A stretch of DNA of 64,000 nucleotides from Methanobrevibacter sp. TMH8 (lineage in GTDB: Archaea > Methanobacteriota > Methanobacteria > Methanobacteriales > Methanobacteriaceae), in assembly GCF_020148105.1 (NCBI RefSeq), contig NZ_JAHLZE010000038.1:1-64000 (forward strand), given 5' to 3'. This document shows, in pieces, positions 27,533 to 37,105 of this stretch. The translations under genes and the position numbers were made by a program. The notes beneath the pieces were generated by a model. That model did not search any database. It saw only the letters and a list, made by a program, of their open reading frames with translations, and was not told the origin of the DNA. The first letter of the stretch is position 1. Each line of letters starts with the position of its first letter.

Positions 27533-28900
27533 TTAATTATCTCCTAAAAACTTCCTAAGCATAGGATGCATATCCATAAGTTGTTCTTGAGCTATTTCTT
27601 CATATAACTTATAGACAATACCAACAGTAAGTAAAACACCAGTACCTCCACCAACAGCTTGAGTTAAATCTGCTCCAAATGCAAGTAAACCTACAAATGC
27701 ACCTCCAAGTACAGTTAGTGCAGGAATATATTTTCTCATTATTTTATATAATTGTCTCTTACTGCTCCTAAACCCTGGAATTTGAATTCCTGAATTATAT
27801 AATTGTTTTGATACTTCTTTTGCATTCAATCCACTCATTTCTACCCATAACCATGAGAAAAGGATACAAAATCCTACAAAGAAAATACCATAAATTAAAA
27901 CTTTAAGAGGATCGGTGAATAATACTCCTAAACTTGAAGGAGTCGTTAAATAATATGCCAAACCATCTATAGGTTTACTATTTGCAACATGACCTAAAAT
28001 TGGGAATCCTGCTTTTTGGAATACACTTGCCATTAATGAAACATTAACAAGAAGTGCACTAGTTAAAATAACTGGCATATTACTTGCATAAATGAATTTT
28101 AAAGGATATTTAGCTACTGAACCTCTAATTCTACCATGTCCTTTAACTTGTCCATGAGATATTGGTATTTCTACCCTCATACTTTCTCCATAAACAGCAA
28201 CTAAGAAAACACCAATAGTAGCAAATAATGGAATCAATATAGTCGGATCTGGTGAACCTGCGATTAAAGATTGTATAAACTTAGGAATCATACCTGGCAT
28301 TACACCTGGACTTGCTGCAGTTGGTAAGAAGTTGAATGTTCCCACAATAATTGATTGAGATACGCCAGCAGCAATAAATAAGCCTATACCACTTCCAAAA
28401 CCCCATTTTGAAACAACTTCATCAAGGAACAATATTAAAATAGCACCAATAATCAGTTGAACCATTAAAAGCCATAAAAGGGAAGGATCAGTCGGAATCA
28501 AACTTCCAGTATAAACAAGAACTCCTGCTTCAAATACTGTGAAGACAATAGCTAATATTTTCTGAGTACCTTGGAACATTGCTTTATCTTCATGTTTAGA
28601 AAGATCTAATTTCAAAATTTTAGCTCCAACCAAAAGTTGCAATACAATAGATGAAGTAACAATTGGACCAATTCCTAAAGTAAGGATTGAACCAAAGCTA
28701 CCAGCCATGACTGCTCTCATTTGAGCAAATTGATCTACAGCTAAAGGACTTAATCCATACAATGGTATTTGAGTCAGGAAGAAATATAATACCAACACAA
28801 TAGCTGTCCATTTTAATTTCTCTTTAAAATCTTGCCTATGAATCGGTGACTTCACCTGAGGCAAAATAGAAAACAATGGTTTTAAATAATCTAAAATCAT
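27533..28900 (-). CDS. secY: Preprotein translocase subunit SecY
   Basis: The ten-helix channel protein of the Sec translocon, 455 residues. It shows RQDFKEKLKWTAIVLVLYFFLTQIPLYGL at the start (first helix and plug region), LGIGPIVTSSIVLQLLVG, WGFGSGIGLFIAAGVSQSI, VEIPISHGQVKGHGRIRGSVAKYPLKFIYASNMPVIL (cytosolic loop that docks on the ribosome), and ALTVLGGAFVGLLAFGADLTQAVGGGTGVLLTVGI. GAGGAATAAA precedes the ATG. It ends the spc-type ribosomal operon after rpl15. Confidence 0.97.
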   Translation of the reverse strand: MILDYLKPLFSILPQVKSPIHRQDFKEKLKWTAIVLVLYFFLTQIPLYGLSPLAVDQFAQMRAVMAGSFGSILTLGIGPIVTSSIVLQLLVGAKILKLDLSKHEDKAMFQGTQKILAIVFTVFEAGVLVYTGSLIPTDPSLLWLLMVQLIIGAILILFLDEVVSKWGFGSGIGLFIAAGVSQSIIVGTFNFLPTAASPGVMPGMIPKFIQSLIAGSPDPTILIPLFATIGVFLVAVYGESMRVEIPISHGQVKGHGRIRGSVAKYPLKFIYASNMPVILTSALLVNVSLMASVFQKAGFPILGHVANSKPIDGLAYYLTTPSSLGVLFTDPLKVLIYGIFFVGFCILFSWLWVEMSGLNAKEVSKQLYNSGIQIPGFRSSKRQLYKIMRKYIPALTVLGGAFVGLLAFGADLTQAVGGGTGVLLTVGIVYKLYEEIAQEQLMDMHPMLRKFLGDN

Positions 28901-29165
28901 TTTATTCCTCAGTACTTAGTAAACATATATAAATTGTAAATTTGATTTACTACTTAATTAATTGATTATTATAATTTGATATATTAAATTTAACTTATTA
29001 TAACATAAAAAATATTATAATATTTTATAATGTAATATTCATTTATTTATAATTTTCATATTTTAATTATCTTATAGTTTAATTATTTCTAATTTAATTT
29101 TTTATAGTTTATCAATATTATAATATAGAATTAATAATATAGAATAAAAAATATAATTATAAAAA

Positions 29166-29603
29166 CTATAATTTTATAGCTTCTCCACCAGCTTCTTGTA
29201 TTTTATCTTCTGCAGAAGCAGAAAACATTGGAGATTTAATTTTTAATGGTTTTAAAATTTTACCTTTACCTAAAACTTTATCATAACCTAAGTCAGTTAC
29301 ATCGATAATAATAGAATCTCCTTCTTTTGTAGCTATTCCTTTAGCTAACAAATTTTCTGAGTTATCATCTAAATAACCTATATTAACAGGGTTAGATTTT
29401 TTTAGCATTTTTTGAGGTCTTTTAAATCCATATTTTCCAAAATGCTTTGGATCATTTTTAACAGTCCATGTCCAGTGGTGTTTGCCTAATCCAGCTTTAC
29501 CTTTTCCACCTTTGTGACCTGCACCTCTCCTTTTTTTGGTACATCCACCACCAATAGACCTAGAACCTCTCATTTTATTAATTTTACGAGTTTTTCTAAT
29601 CAT
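29166..29603 (-). CDS. rpl15: Large-subunit ribosomal protein uL15
   Basis: The 145-residue archaeal L15: MIRKTRKINKMRGSRSIGGGCTKKRRGAGHKGGKGKAGLGKHHWTW and the C-terminal Gly/Lys repeats. The frame continues 13 codons upstream, but AGGTG lies before the ATG at 29603, and that start matches the family. A 265-base AT-rich gap separates it from secY downstream. Confidence 0.96.
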   Translation of the reverse strand: MIRKTRKINKMRGSRSIGGGCTKKRRGAGHKGGKGKAGLGKHHWTWTVKNDPKHFGKYGFKRPQKMLKKSNPVNIGYLDDNSENLLAKGIATKEGDSIIIDVTDLGYDKVLGKGKILKPLKIKSPMFSASAEDKIQEAGGEAIKL

Positions 29604-29635
29604 AATAACACCTACATATATCAATAGACTAATAT

Positions 29636-30094
29636 CTAGCACATTCTTTTGACTAGATCTTCAATAGATTCTCCTCTGTAACCTAAAGATCCTCCTTCTC
29701 TGATTGAACGCCTAATACTTTCATAACCTTTTCTTGGAGGATGTAGTCTAAATACTGGTTTCATATCAATGTCAGTTGCTTTAATATCACCATTAATCAA
29801 AGCTTCAGATAAATCATCAATAGAAGAATAATCAGTTTTTTCAGCTAAAACTTCATCAGTAACTTTTAAGCCACCAATAAATTCTCCTCTTTTAGATATA
29901 ATATCAGATAAAGTTTCAGAAGTAATTTCTCCCCAAGTAATGTAATCTTTAGATTTTTGAAGCATTCCTTCAAAACTTGGATTTTCTTCTACTAAAACTC
30001 CATGATTGATTCTATTTAATCTTAACATATCTAAAGTATCAGCAATATCTCTTTTGACACCAGTTGTACCTCTAACTCTTACAACAAAAAACAT
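29636..30094 (-). CDS. rpl30: Large-subunit ribosomal protein uL30
   Basis: The 152-residue archaeal L30, longer than the bacterial form. It begins [37 protein letters not shown] and ends [44 protein letters not shown] precedes the ATG. Confidence 0.96.
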   Translation of the reverse strand: MFFVVRVRGTTGVKRDIADTLDMLRLNRINHGVLVEENPSFEGMLQKSKDYITWGEITSETLSDIISKRGEFIGGLKVTDEVLAEKTDYSSIDDLSEALINGDIKATDIDMKPVFRLHPPRKGYESIRRSIREGGSLGYRGESIEDLVKRMC

Positions 30095-30172
30095 AAAATC
30101 ACCTAATAAATTTAAACATAATAGCTTAGAATATTAAATATTAATATTTAATATAATATTATATTTAATAAC

Positions 30173-30817
30173 TTAGCTAGAGCATACACCCATATTTTTA
30201 AGATCTTTTTCACTTGCTTTAACTTTACTTAGCTGTTTCAAAGCTTCAAAAGTAGCATTTGCAAAGTTAACAGTAGTTTGGGTTTGACCACTTGTCTGAG
30301 ACCATACATCAGCAATTCCTGCAAGTTTCATTACAGTTTTACCAACATCTCCAACAGCTAATCCAACACCAGCAGGAGCTGGCATTAAAGTAACACTTAC
30401 ACTTCCAGTCTTACCTTCTACTTTGAAAGGAACCGTATGTTCTCTTCCACATACACAACCCCAATCTCCACAGCCTCTTCTTACTTTGATAATATTATAT
30501 TTAGCATTATCAACAGCTTTTCTGATAGCTGGACCAACTTCACGAGCTTTACCTTGACCTAAGCCAACGTAACCATTTTTATTGCCTACTGCAACAATTA
30601 CTCTGAAGTTAACTTTTCTTCCGGATTTATGCATCCTTTGAACTAAGTTTACATCCATTACTTCTTCTTCTAAATCAGGAACTAAAGCATCAACGATTTC
30701 TAATTCCATAATTGGGAGACCTTTTTCAAATATTTCATCTATGTCAGTAATGGTACCTTCTTTGACCATTCTACCAACTTTTGTTTTAGGTTCCCAGTCT
30801 TCCATATTAAAACTCAT
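30173..30817 (-). CDS. rps5: Small-subunit ribosomal protein uS5
   Basis: The 214-residue S5, near the decoding site and mRNA entry. It shows [52 protein letters not shown], the archaeal Cys cluster [19 protein letters not shown], and [19 protein letters not shown]. The frame opens with a TTG at 30829 that overlaps the rpl18 TGA, but no binding site precedes it. The ATG at 30817 is chosen, with moderate certainty. Confidence 0.95.
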   Translation of the reverse strand: MSFNMEDWEPKTKVGRMVKEGTITDIDEIFEKGLPIMELEIVDALVPDLEEEVMDVNLVQRMHKSGRKVNFRVIVAVGNKNGYVGLGQGKAREVGPAIRKAVDNAKYNIIKVRRGCGDWGCVCGREHTVPFKVEGKTGSVSVTLMPAPAGVGLAVGDVGKTVMKLAGIADVWSQTSGQTQTTVNFANATFEALKQLSKVKASEKDLKNMGVCSS

Positions 30818-30825
30818 AGTACCAC

Positions 30826-31401
30826 TCAAGCATTTTCAATTTTATTTTTAATATCTTCAAAATGATTAGGTAAATCTACAGGTTGAAGTCCTCTTTCTAT
30901 ATATTTAGAAAATTGTTTTTTAACTTCATCATCATCTAAAGATTTAGCATATTCTGCTATATGTTCACCAGTTATTCTATCTTCTTCAGGTACAATAGTT
31001 TCACCGAAAGGAACATCTAATCCTGCATCATTAGCTCCTTTAACAGCTGCAAATATTTTAGAACCTTTAATAGATGGTTTTAAACCAATGTCTAAAACTG
31101 CAGTTGTTACACCTTTATTTAAAGCTTTTTTACCACATAGGTAAGCTGTTAAATAAGCTGCACTTGTGTTACTGGTTCCACCTAACCAACCCATTTTTTG
31201 TAATTCATTACTATGTGCAGATACAATGGTTTCATCACCATTTTCTCCAACATCAATTATTTGAGCTGTGACATTAGCATTTGAAACTCTAACTACTAAT
31301 CTAGACTTATCTAAATCTACTAATTTCATTCTAGCAGCATAGTTAGTTTTCCCTTCTCTTCTTCTTCTAAATGCCACTTTATATTTAGATCCTTGTGCCA
31401 A
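30826..31401 (-). CDS. rpl18: Large-subunit ribosomal protein uL18
   Basis: The 191-residue L18, which binds 5S rRNA with L5. Family proteins start with a Met-Ala-Gly/Gln-like pattern before [15 protein letters not shown]. The TTG at 31401 gives [28 protein letters not shown], with GGAGG seven bases upstream. The ATG at 31407 is only one base from GGAGG and is less likely. Confidence 0.95.
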   Translation of the reverse strand: MAQGSKYKVAFRRRREGKTNYAARMKLVDLDKSRLVVRVSNANVTAQIIDVGENGDETIVSAHSNELQKMGWLGGTSNTSAAYLTAYLCGKKALNKGVTTAVLDIGLKPSIKGSKIFAAVKGANDAGLDVPFGETIVPEEDRITGEHIAEYAKSLDDDEVKKQFSKYIERGLQPVDLPNHFEDIKNKIENA

Positions 31402-31413
31402 ATTCATTCCTCC

Positions 31414-31860
31414 TTATTTAATCAAATCATGATCCCTGGCATAGGTTTTCATATAAGATTTACTTCTAAAGGCTCCACCTTTAGCCATTCTATATAATTT
31501 ACGATAAGTAGTAGGATCAATCTCTTCTGCTTCACGCATAGATTTGAGATCTTTTCTTAAAGCTCTTATGGTAGTCATCCAAGCTTGTTTTTTAGGAGTT
31601 CTTGCATATTTAGCTCCTTTTATACTACCTCTACCTTTTCTTTTTCCTTTTTTCTTTTGTTCAGCCAATTTTTTTGATCTGTAGCTACTAATACCTTTTT
31701 TAGGTTTAGCTTTTATAGCTTTTTGATCTATTAGCTGCTTAACACCTTCTCTTGTAATAGCTCTTGATACTTCTTCAGTTTGTTCAGGATCAATCCATAC
31801 TCTATTAATCCCAACTTTAAGTATACTTGCAGCTAATCTCTTTTGAGTGGTAAGATTCAT
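31414..31860 (-). CDS. rpl19e: Large-subunit ribosomal protein eL19
   Basis: The 148-residue archaeal/eukaryotic L19e: MNLTTQKRLAASILKVGINRVWIDPEQTEEVSRAITREGVKQLI, then the basic repeats KKGKRKGRGSIKGAKYARTPKKQAWM and helical C-terminus. GGAGG precedes the ATG. Confidence 0.97.
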   Translation of the reverse strand: MNLTTQKRLAASILKVGINRVWIDPEQTEEVSRAITREGVKQLIDQKAIKAKPKKGISSYRSKKLAEQKKKGKRKGRGSIKGAKYARTPKKQAWMTTIRALRKDLKSMREAEEIDPTTYRKLYRMAKGGAFRSKSYMKTYARDHDLIK

Positions 31861-31882
31861 AATAAACCTCCATTTAGCTTTT

Positions 31883-32020
31883 AACCAAATACAAAAAACA
31901 TTAAATGTTTTCTCTATTAAAGCTCCCTTAATTTTTAAGTTATATAATATAAACCAAATACAAAAATCATTATATTTTTCTTATAATCTAAGTCCCTATA
32001 ATTTAAGATTCTCATAATTT
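31883..32020. repeat. 69-bp degenerate duplication in the rpl32e-rpl19e gap
   Basis: AACCAAATACAAAAA is found at 31883 and again at 31952, and the following about 55 bases remain alignable with many changes. Further short copies of TCTCATAATTTAAG-like elements run on to about 32060. It fills most of the 280-base space between rpl19e and rpl32e. Confidence 0.5.
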
Positions 32021-32140
32021 AAGTCTCTTATAATTTGAGATTCTCATATTTAATAAAATTTAAGTTTCATATAATATGAATTTCTTATAATTCAAGTATT
32101 TAGTTATTAAATAAATTTATTTAAATTATTTATTTTTAAA

Positions 32141-32467
32141 TTATTTATTTAAAATTTTAATTCCTAATTCAGATGCTTTATCCAACATCATTTCTTTTTT
32201 CTTTTTACCGATAGTAGCACTTATTCTACCAGCTTCAGTAACAGGGTCTAAATTTTCTAATTCAGACATATTTTTAACAAGAACATCTTTAAATCCAGAT
32301 GGGTGAAGGCCTCTTTCAGTTTTTGGAGAACCATAACCAATAGATGGCATTGCAGGCTTTCCTGCTTCATACCTTCTCATTTTACTGGTTTTTCCTCTTG
32401 GACGTCTCCATTTTATCCCAAGCTTTTTATATCTGGCATATTCTTGTCTTTTGAATTTTTTCTTCAT
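32141..32467 (-). CDS. rpl32e: Large-subunit ribosomal protein eL32
   Basis: The 108-residue L32e: KKFKRQEYARYKKLGIKWRRPRGKTSKMRRYEAGKPAMPSIGYGSPKTERGLHPSGFKDVLVKN. It lacks the extra N-terminal extension found in some relatives and starts directly with the basic core. ATTGGTGAT precedes the ATG, so the short form looks real. Confidence 0.95.
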   Translation of the reverse strand: MKKKFKRQEYARYKKLGIKWRRPRGKTSKMRRYEAGKPAMPSIGYGSPKTERGLHPSGFKDVLVKNMSELENLDPVTEAGRISATIGKKKKEMMLDKASELGIKILNK

Positions 32468-32547
32468 TGAATCACCAATAAATTATAATTTATAAATCAT
32501 AAATATATAATAAATATATAATATTCCACATAAAAGTAGAAAATGAT

Positions 32548-33081
32548 TTAAGCTTTATCTATAAGATATATTCCATCTTGGAATACTCTTGGATCTCTTC
32601 CTTTAATTTTAGTAGCTTGTTCTAAGTTAGCCATAGTTTGACCAACATCTTCTTTGTTAATACCAGTAATAGTGACTTCATCACCTTTTACATTAACTTT
32701 AGCACTACCAACAATCTTAGCAACTCGAGGATGTCTTTCACCAAGGAAATTGTCAATATTAACTTTATCTCCAGCGACTTTAACAGTCATTGGAAAGTGA
32801 GCAAAGACAATTTTCATATGATATGTGAAACCATCTGTAACTCCAGTAATCATATTATTAATATGAGCACGAGTTGTTCCAATCATAGATTTATCTTTCT
32901 TTTTAGGAAAAGAAGTTTCTAAAATTATTTTATTATCTTCTTTTTTCATAGATATATTAGGATATGTAAATTTTCTGGACACTTCACCTTGAGGTCCTTT
33001 AATAGTTACATCATCGCCAAGGGTAATATCTACACTTTCAGGAATTTCTATTTCTTCGGTAATATTAGCAACTAGAACCAT
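32548..33081 (-). CDS. rpl6: Large-subunit ribosomal protein uL6
   Basis: The 177-residue L6 with two similar beta-rich halves: EEIEIPESVDITLGDDVTIKGPQGEVSRKFTYP and HMKIVFAHFPMTVKVAGDKVNIDNFLGERHPRVAKIVG. It ends RDPRVFQDGIYLIDKA. TTAGGTGATAAA precedes the ATG. Confidence 0.97.
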   Translation of the reverse strand: MVLVANITEEIEIPESVDITLGDDVTIKGPQGEVSRKFTYPNISMKKEDNKIILETSFPKKKDKSMIGTTRAHINNMITGVTDGFTYHMKIVFAHFPMTVKVAGDKVNIDNFLGERHPRVAKIVGSAKVNVKGDEVTITGINKEDVGQTMANLEQATKIKGRDPRVFQDGIYLIDKA

Positions 33082-33089
33082 TTTATCAC

Positions 33090-33482
33090 CTAATACATAT
33101 AAGCCAACAAACGACCGCCAATACCTTTTTCTTTAGCTTCCTTGTGGGTCATAATACCCTCAGGAGTGGTTACGATCAAAATTCCGAAATTTTTTGCTGG
33201 TAAGTATCTTTTTTCAAATTTCTCAAATTCATCTTTTTTTACAGCATGACGAGGCTTTATAACACCACATTGATTGATATTACCTTCAAGTTCTACTTCG
33301 AACTTTCCTGCCTTATTGTCATCTATATATTCAAATTCACCAATATAATTCTCTTTTTGCATAGTGCTTAAAACTTGCCCAATTAATTTAGAGGCAGGAG
33401 AAATAGAACAAGATTCATTAACCTGAAGTTCATTATTTCTTATATTAGTTAAAGCATCTGCGAGAGGATCCATAAGAGTCAT
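33090..33482 (-). CDS. rps8: Small-subunit ribosomal protein uS8
   Basis: The 130-residue S8, a primary 16S binding protein. It shows [78 protein letters not shown] longer frame begins at a GTG that is part of the GAGGTG site. The ATG at 33482, six bases behind it, is the start. Confidence 0.97.
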   Translation of the reverse strand: MTLMDPLADALTNIRNNELQVNESCSISPASKLIGQVLSTMQKENYIGEFEYIDDNKAGKFEVELEGNINQCGVIKPRHAVKKDEFEKFEKRYLPAKNFGILIVTTPEGIMTHKEAKEKGIGGRLLAYMY

Positions 33483-33493
33483 AATAAACACCT

Positions 33494-33640
33494 CTAATTA
33501 TATTTTTTAAATCCAATTTTAGGAGCAACTTCCCTAAAACATTGCCTGCATAACATGAGCCCATAACGACTGACCATAGCAGAATGATCTCCGCAACGAC
33601 TACATTTTTTTGCTGCTTTTCCGTATTTTCTTGGCAACAT
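33494..33640 (-). CDS. rps14: Small-subunit ribosomal protein uS14 (zinc-binding form)
   Basis: A 48-residue protein read directly. It starts [21 protein letters not shown] and ends [18 protein letters not shown] and CRQC supply the four zinc ligands of the C+ form. AAGGTGAT stands just before the ATG. It lies between rpl5 and rps8, the conserved place. An overlapping longer frame in another phase is a shadow. Confidence 0.96.
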   Translation of the reverse strand: MLPRKYGKAAKKCSRCGDHSAMVSRYGLMLCRQCFREVAPKIGFKKYN

Positions 33641-33729
33641 ATCACCTTAATTATTATTTATAGTAATTGATATTTTTTGATTTTGATAATTATTTTTTAA
33701 TTATTTCAAAATTCAATTTTATAATCAAT

Positions 33730-34248
33730 TTACTCTTCTTCACCAATCTTTACTTGGAAGTTTTCTTCCATGTATTTCATAGTTTCTTCTTTTTTAACCA
33801 TGTGTCTTTTAGGAATTTTCCTTTTTTGAATCTTTCTTCTTTTTATCCTATAACCAGGTTTTTCAAAAGTAACAGAAATATTCATTCCAAATATACCAAT
33901 ATCTGGATCATAACGAATTCCAGGTATATCGATATGTTCTGCTATACCAAAAGAAACATTCCCTTGATCATCAAATTGTTGTTCTCCAAGGCGATTACCA
34001 ATTCCATCTAAAATCATTTTAATAGCATTATCAGCCTTTTCACCACGTAAAGTTACTTTACAAGCGATAGGTTGGTGCTTTCTAATTCCAAATTCAGGAT
34101 TTGTAACCTTAGAAAAAGTTTTAACAGGTTCTTGTCCAAATAGAGTAGTTAAAAGATTCATAGCACGAGATAATCTTTCACCAGATTCTCCAACACCAAT
34201 ATTTAAAGTAGCTTTAGCAATGCCAACTTCTTCCATAGGATTCATCAT
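33730..34248 (-). CDS. rpl5: Large-subunit ribosomal protein uL5
   Basis: The 172-residue L5 of the central protuberance, which binds 5S rRNA. It shows [62 protein letters not shown] and the C-terminal [33 protein letters not shown]. Two ATG codons adjoin (34248 and 34245). GGAGG lies inside the last rps4e codons, with spacing better for the second. The overlap ATGATG with the rps4e stop means tight coupling. Confidence 0.96.
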   Translation of the reverse strand: MMNPMEEVGIAKATLNIGVGESGERLSRAMNLLTTLFGQEPVKTFSKVTNPEFGIRKHQPIACKVTLRGEKADNAIKMILDGIGNRLGEQQFDDQGNVSFGIAEHIDIPGIRYDPDIGIFGMNISVTFEKPGYRIKRRKIQKRKIPKRHMVKKEETMKYMEENFQVKIGEEE

Positions 34249-34973
34249 TTACCTCCAGGAAGTGAAATCTCAGGTTTGTCTTTTCCAATAACAAACGCAT
34301 AATCTTTTAATGTAAGGAAATTTTCCTTTTTATTATTTTCAACAACAACAGTATTAGGATTGGATGATTTATTAATATTGATTTCATTGATTATACCAAT
34401 TTCACCAATATGTTTACCACCAGTAATAAGAACTAATGCTCCTTCTTCAAATTTGAAATTATCAGTAATTTCTTGATCAGGAACTTTTAAACTAACTACA
34501 TCCCCAGCAGAAAAAGATTCTTCAACAATAACATTTCTACCATCATGAAGGTTCAATTGAGTTTTACCTTCTTTAATAGTGGTTTTATTTGTTATTTTAC
34601 ATAATTTAAATCCTTCATTTTCTTTTGAAATTGGATGAAGAGTTAATCTACCTTTTAAATCTGGAAGAACCCTATAAACTTCTTCAGATGATGGAATTTG
34701 AACTACATCCATAAAACCAACTGGATATTTGTAATCTTTTCTAGCCCTACCATCAACTAATACTTTTCCAGTATTAATAATTCTTTTAGCTTCTCTTGAG
34801 TTATCAGCTAGCCCTAATATATCCCTAATTACAACGAGTAAAGATAATGAATCTTCAATAGAATGAGGTCCCGCTGCGGGTTTGACAGTCCAAACATTTT
34901 CTTTTGGACTTATAGGCCAATTTCTAGGAGCTTTATACCTTTTAAGATGCTTTCTTGATCCCATTTTTGCCAT
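34245..34973 (-). CDS. rps4e: Small-subunit ribosomal protein eS4
   Basis: The 242-residue archaeal/eukaryotic S4e with an S4-type RNA-binding domain and a KOW domain: [57 protein letters not shown]-like [14 protein letters not shown], and [14 protein letters not shown]. The frame extends to 34991, but GAGGAAGGAATAAA precedes the ATG at 34973, one base after the rpl24 stop. Confidence 0.96.
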   Translation of the reverse strand: MAKMGSRKHLKRYKAPRNWPISPKENVWTVKPAAGPHSIEDSLSLLVVIRDILGLADNSREAKRIINTGKVLVDGRARKDYKYPVGFMDVVQIPSSEEVYRVLPDLKGRLTLHPISKENEGFKLCKITNKTTIKEGKTQLNLHDGRNVIVEESFSAGDVVSLKVPDQEITDNFKFEEGALVLITGGKHIGEIGIINEININKSSNPNTVVVENNKKENFLTLKDYAFVIGKDKPEISLPGGK

Positions 34974-34974
34974 T

Positions 34975-35328
34975 TTATTCCTTCCTCTCAATAATTCTGC
35001 TTCTTCTTTCGTCTTTTAAGTCCGCATCAACAATCATTAAATTGGATGGGTGAATTGGGAAAAATACTGAGTTTCCATCAGGTTTACTCAATGTAGCTCC
35101 TTCAACAGTAATTTTATAGTTTCTGGCATCTATGCCTTCAACTTTTCCTTCATGCCCTTTAAATTCACCACGCATGATCTGTACAGTGTCACCAACCTTT
35201 ACAGGTAAAGATCTTCTTTCATAATCTTCTTTTAAATCCCTGCTTAAAGTGACACTCATAATATTACGGCGAGCGTGTAAAGGTGCATTATAAAGAGCTT
35301 TTCTTTGCTTTCTTGGTTGTTTTGACAT
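34975..35328 (-). CDS. rpl24: Large-subunit ribosomal protein uL24
   Basis: The 117-residue L24, an early 50S assembly protein. It shows [76 protein letters not shown], including the KOW motif. AAGGTGAAAAA precedes the ATG. Its stop is one base from the rps4e start. Confidence 0.97.
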   Translation of the reverse strand: MSKQPRKQRKALYNAPLHARRNIMSVTLSRDLKEDYERRSLPVKVGDTVQIMRGEFKGHEGKVEGIDARNYKITVEGATLSKPDGNSVFFPIHPSNLMIVDADLKDERRSRIIERKE

Positions 35329-35361
35329 TTTTTCACCTTAATTAATTAATAACCAATGTAA

Positions 35362-35760
35362 TCAAATCAAAATGCTTGCAGCACTTCCTACACTAGGCCA
35401 TCTGTCTGCTGCTTCTTTAGCAACTGGACCTCTTACTTCAGATCCTTTCAAAACTCCTTCAGGAGTAATAATAACAGCAGCATTATCTTCAAATTTCACA
35501 CGAAGACCATCAGCACGACGATATTCTTTTTTCTGTCTTACGACAACAGCATTAACAATTTCTCGACGCATATCTGCAGTTCCTTTTTTTACAGAAGCAA
35601 CTACAAGATCACCGACTCCAGCAACATCAAGTCTCCTACGCACTCCTTTATATCCTTTAACAGATATAATTTCAATTTCACGTGCACCAGTATTATCTAC
35701 ACATTGGAGACGAGCTCCAATAGGTAAAGATTTAGATACATTAGATGTGAGAGTCTTCAT
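35362..35760 (-). CDS. rpl14: Large-subunit ribosomal protein uL14
   Basis: The 132-residue L14 at the subunit interface. It shows [88 protein letters not shown]. Its ATG directly follows the rps17 stop codon, and GGAGAT lies in the end of rps17. Confidence 0.97.
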   Translation of the reverse strand: MKTLTSNVSKSLPIGARLQCVDNTGAREIEIISVKGYKGVRRRLDVAGVGDLVVASVKKGTADMRREIVNAVVVRQKKEYRRADGLRVKFEDNAAVIITPEGVLKGSEVRGPVAKEAADRWPSVGSAASILI

Positions 35761-36081
35761 TTAGCTATCTCCTTTTACTTCTACTAAAACAAAATGTTTA
35801 GTTTTACTTAAAGGCCTACATTCTGCAATTTTAACTGAATCTCCAACTTTTACATTGAAACAATCAGGTTTGTGAACATTAATTTTTGATTTTCTCTTTT
35901 CATATCTCTCATACTTTCGTATGAATTTGTAGAAACTACGTTCTACTGTGATTGTCCTTTCTGCCTTATCACTAACCACAACCGCTTCAAGGATTTGACC
36001 TCTAACTGGCAAGGTTCCGTGAAAAGGACAGTTATCATCATCACATTCAGTTTCTACTTGTTGAACATTAAGACCAACCAT
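35761..36081 (-). CDS. rps17: Small-subunit ribosomal protein uS17
   Basis: The 106-residue archaeal S17 with an N-terminal extension containing [17 protein letters not shown], then the OB-fold core ([68 protein letters not shown]). ATTGGTGATAAA precedes the ATG. It is downstream of rnp1. Confidence 0.97.
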   Translation of the reverse strand: MVGLNVQQVETECDDDNCPFHGTLPVRGQILEAVVVSDKAERTITVERSFYKFIRKYERYEKRKSKINVHKPDCFNVKVGDSVKIAECRPLSKTKHFVLVEVKGDS

Positions 36082-36133
36082 TTTATCACCAATATAATTT
36101 TTATAACCGTTTTTAAATAATTATAATCTTCAA

Positions 36134-36412
36134 TTATAATTTTTTATATTTCTTTTTTATTCTATCTTCAGGACGACTAACCAAAATTTTCCCTTCAATC
36201 TCAACCCATTCTCCATTTGGAAGAAATAGATGAAAAACTGAAATATCTTTTGGAATAATTTTTATTCCATTTTCAGTTTCTATTGAGATAGTTTTTTTAG
36301 TTTCATCTATGATATTCCCACTAATTCCAATTAAAAATTTATTAGAACTATTAACAACTTCTGAATATAATCCTATTAATTCATGATAGAAAACATTCTT
36401 TGAAGTTATCAT
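36134..36412 (-). CDS. rnp1: Ribonuclease P protein component 1 (Rpp29/Pop4)
   Basis: The 92-residue archaeal Rpp29 Sm-like barrel that binds RNase P RNA for tRNA 5' maturation. It shows YHELIGLYSEVVNSSNKFLIGISGNIIDETKKTISIETENGIKIIPKDISVFHLFLPNGEWVEIEG and a basic C-terminus. Its place between the eIF1 gene and rps17 is the standard one in Euryarchaeota. No clear ribosome binding site precedes the ATG. Confidence 0.93.
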   Translation of the reverse strand: MITSKNVFYHELIGLYSEVVNSSNKFLIGISGNIIDETKKTISIETENGIKIIPKDISVFHLFLPNGEWVEIEGKILVSRPEDRIKKKYKKL

Positions 36413-36510
36413 ATTATCTAATAAACGAATCGTGAGTTAATTGACAATGTATATTTTAAAATATCTTTAAATGTATATGCAATTATTTATTGATATTAAT
36501 TGAAGAAAGA

Positions 36511-36852
36511 CTAGTTTCTTCTTTTTCTATTGAATTTTTTATCAGAATCTCTGATTTCAATAGTATCTGAAGAAAAGCCCATATCAGATAAAACTTCTTT
36601 AACTTTTCTTTTATGATCTCCTTGAAGTTCTATTTGACCTTTCTTAGCTGTCCCCCCACAAGCACATTTAGCTTTTAATTCTTTGGTAAGCTCTTTTATA
36701 TCAATATCATGTTCATCGATACCTTCTACAATTGTCATAAGTTTTCCGAATCTTCTCCTAACTGTATATACTTTAACAGTTTGAACTTCTCTTGCAATTT
36801 CTTCACAAACACAAAGTTCTTCCGGAAGACCGCATACATCACAGATTTTCAT
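36511..36852 (-). CDS. Translation initiation factor aIF1 (SUI1 family)
   Basis: The 113-residue factor that guards start-codon selection on the 30S subunit. It has a Cys-rich N-terminal knuckle ([13 protein letters not shown]) followed by the SUI1 domain with [54 protein letters not shown]. The [14 protein letters not shown] motif is diagnostic. Its ATG directly follows the rpl29 stop, with GGAG inside the end of rpl29. Confidence 0.95.
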   Translation of the reverse strand: MKICDVCGLPEELCVCEEIAREVQTVKVYTVRRRFGKLMTIVEGIDEHDIDIKELTKELKAKCACGGTAKKGQIELQGDHKRKVKEVLSDMGFSSDTIEIRDSDKKFNRKRRN

Positions 36853-37059
36853 TTAGTTCTCCTTCTGTTTTTGGTTCATAATTGTAAGAACACGAGCAAT
36901 AGTCCTTTTAAGTTCTCGGATTTTTCCAGGATTCTCATTAACTCCAGCAGCAGAACTTTTAGAAATATTTTTAGCTAATTCTGCTTTGAGTTCATTTAAT
37001 TTTTCCTGAATGTCCTCAATTTCCATTTCCCAAATTTCTTTACTTCTTAAAATTGCCAT
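36853..37059 (-). CDS. rpl29: Large-subunit ribosomal protein uL29
   Basis: The 68-residue helical-hairpin L29 at the exit tunnel: MAILRSKEIWEMEIEDIQEKLNELKAELAKNISKSSAAGVNENPGKIRELKRTIARVLTIMNQK. It lies between rps3 and the aIF1 gene. The binding site is weak (GAGTTG). Confidence 0.96.
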   Translation of the reverse strand: MAILRSKEIWEMEIEDIQEKLNELKAELAKNISKSSAAGVNENPGKIRELKRTIARVLTIMNQKQKEN

Positions 37060-37105
37060 TTATTTCAACTCTTATAAATAAATATTAATTTAAAAAGGAT
37101 TTAAA

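Noticed and set aside
33445-33645. 66-codon minus-strand frame over rps14
   Set aside because: It is another phase of the rps14/rps8 region. The uS14 frame at 33494-33640 has the zinc motifs and the AAGGTGAT site.
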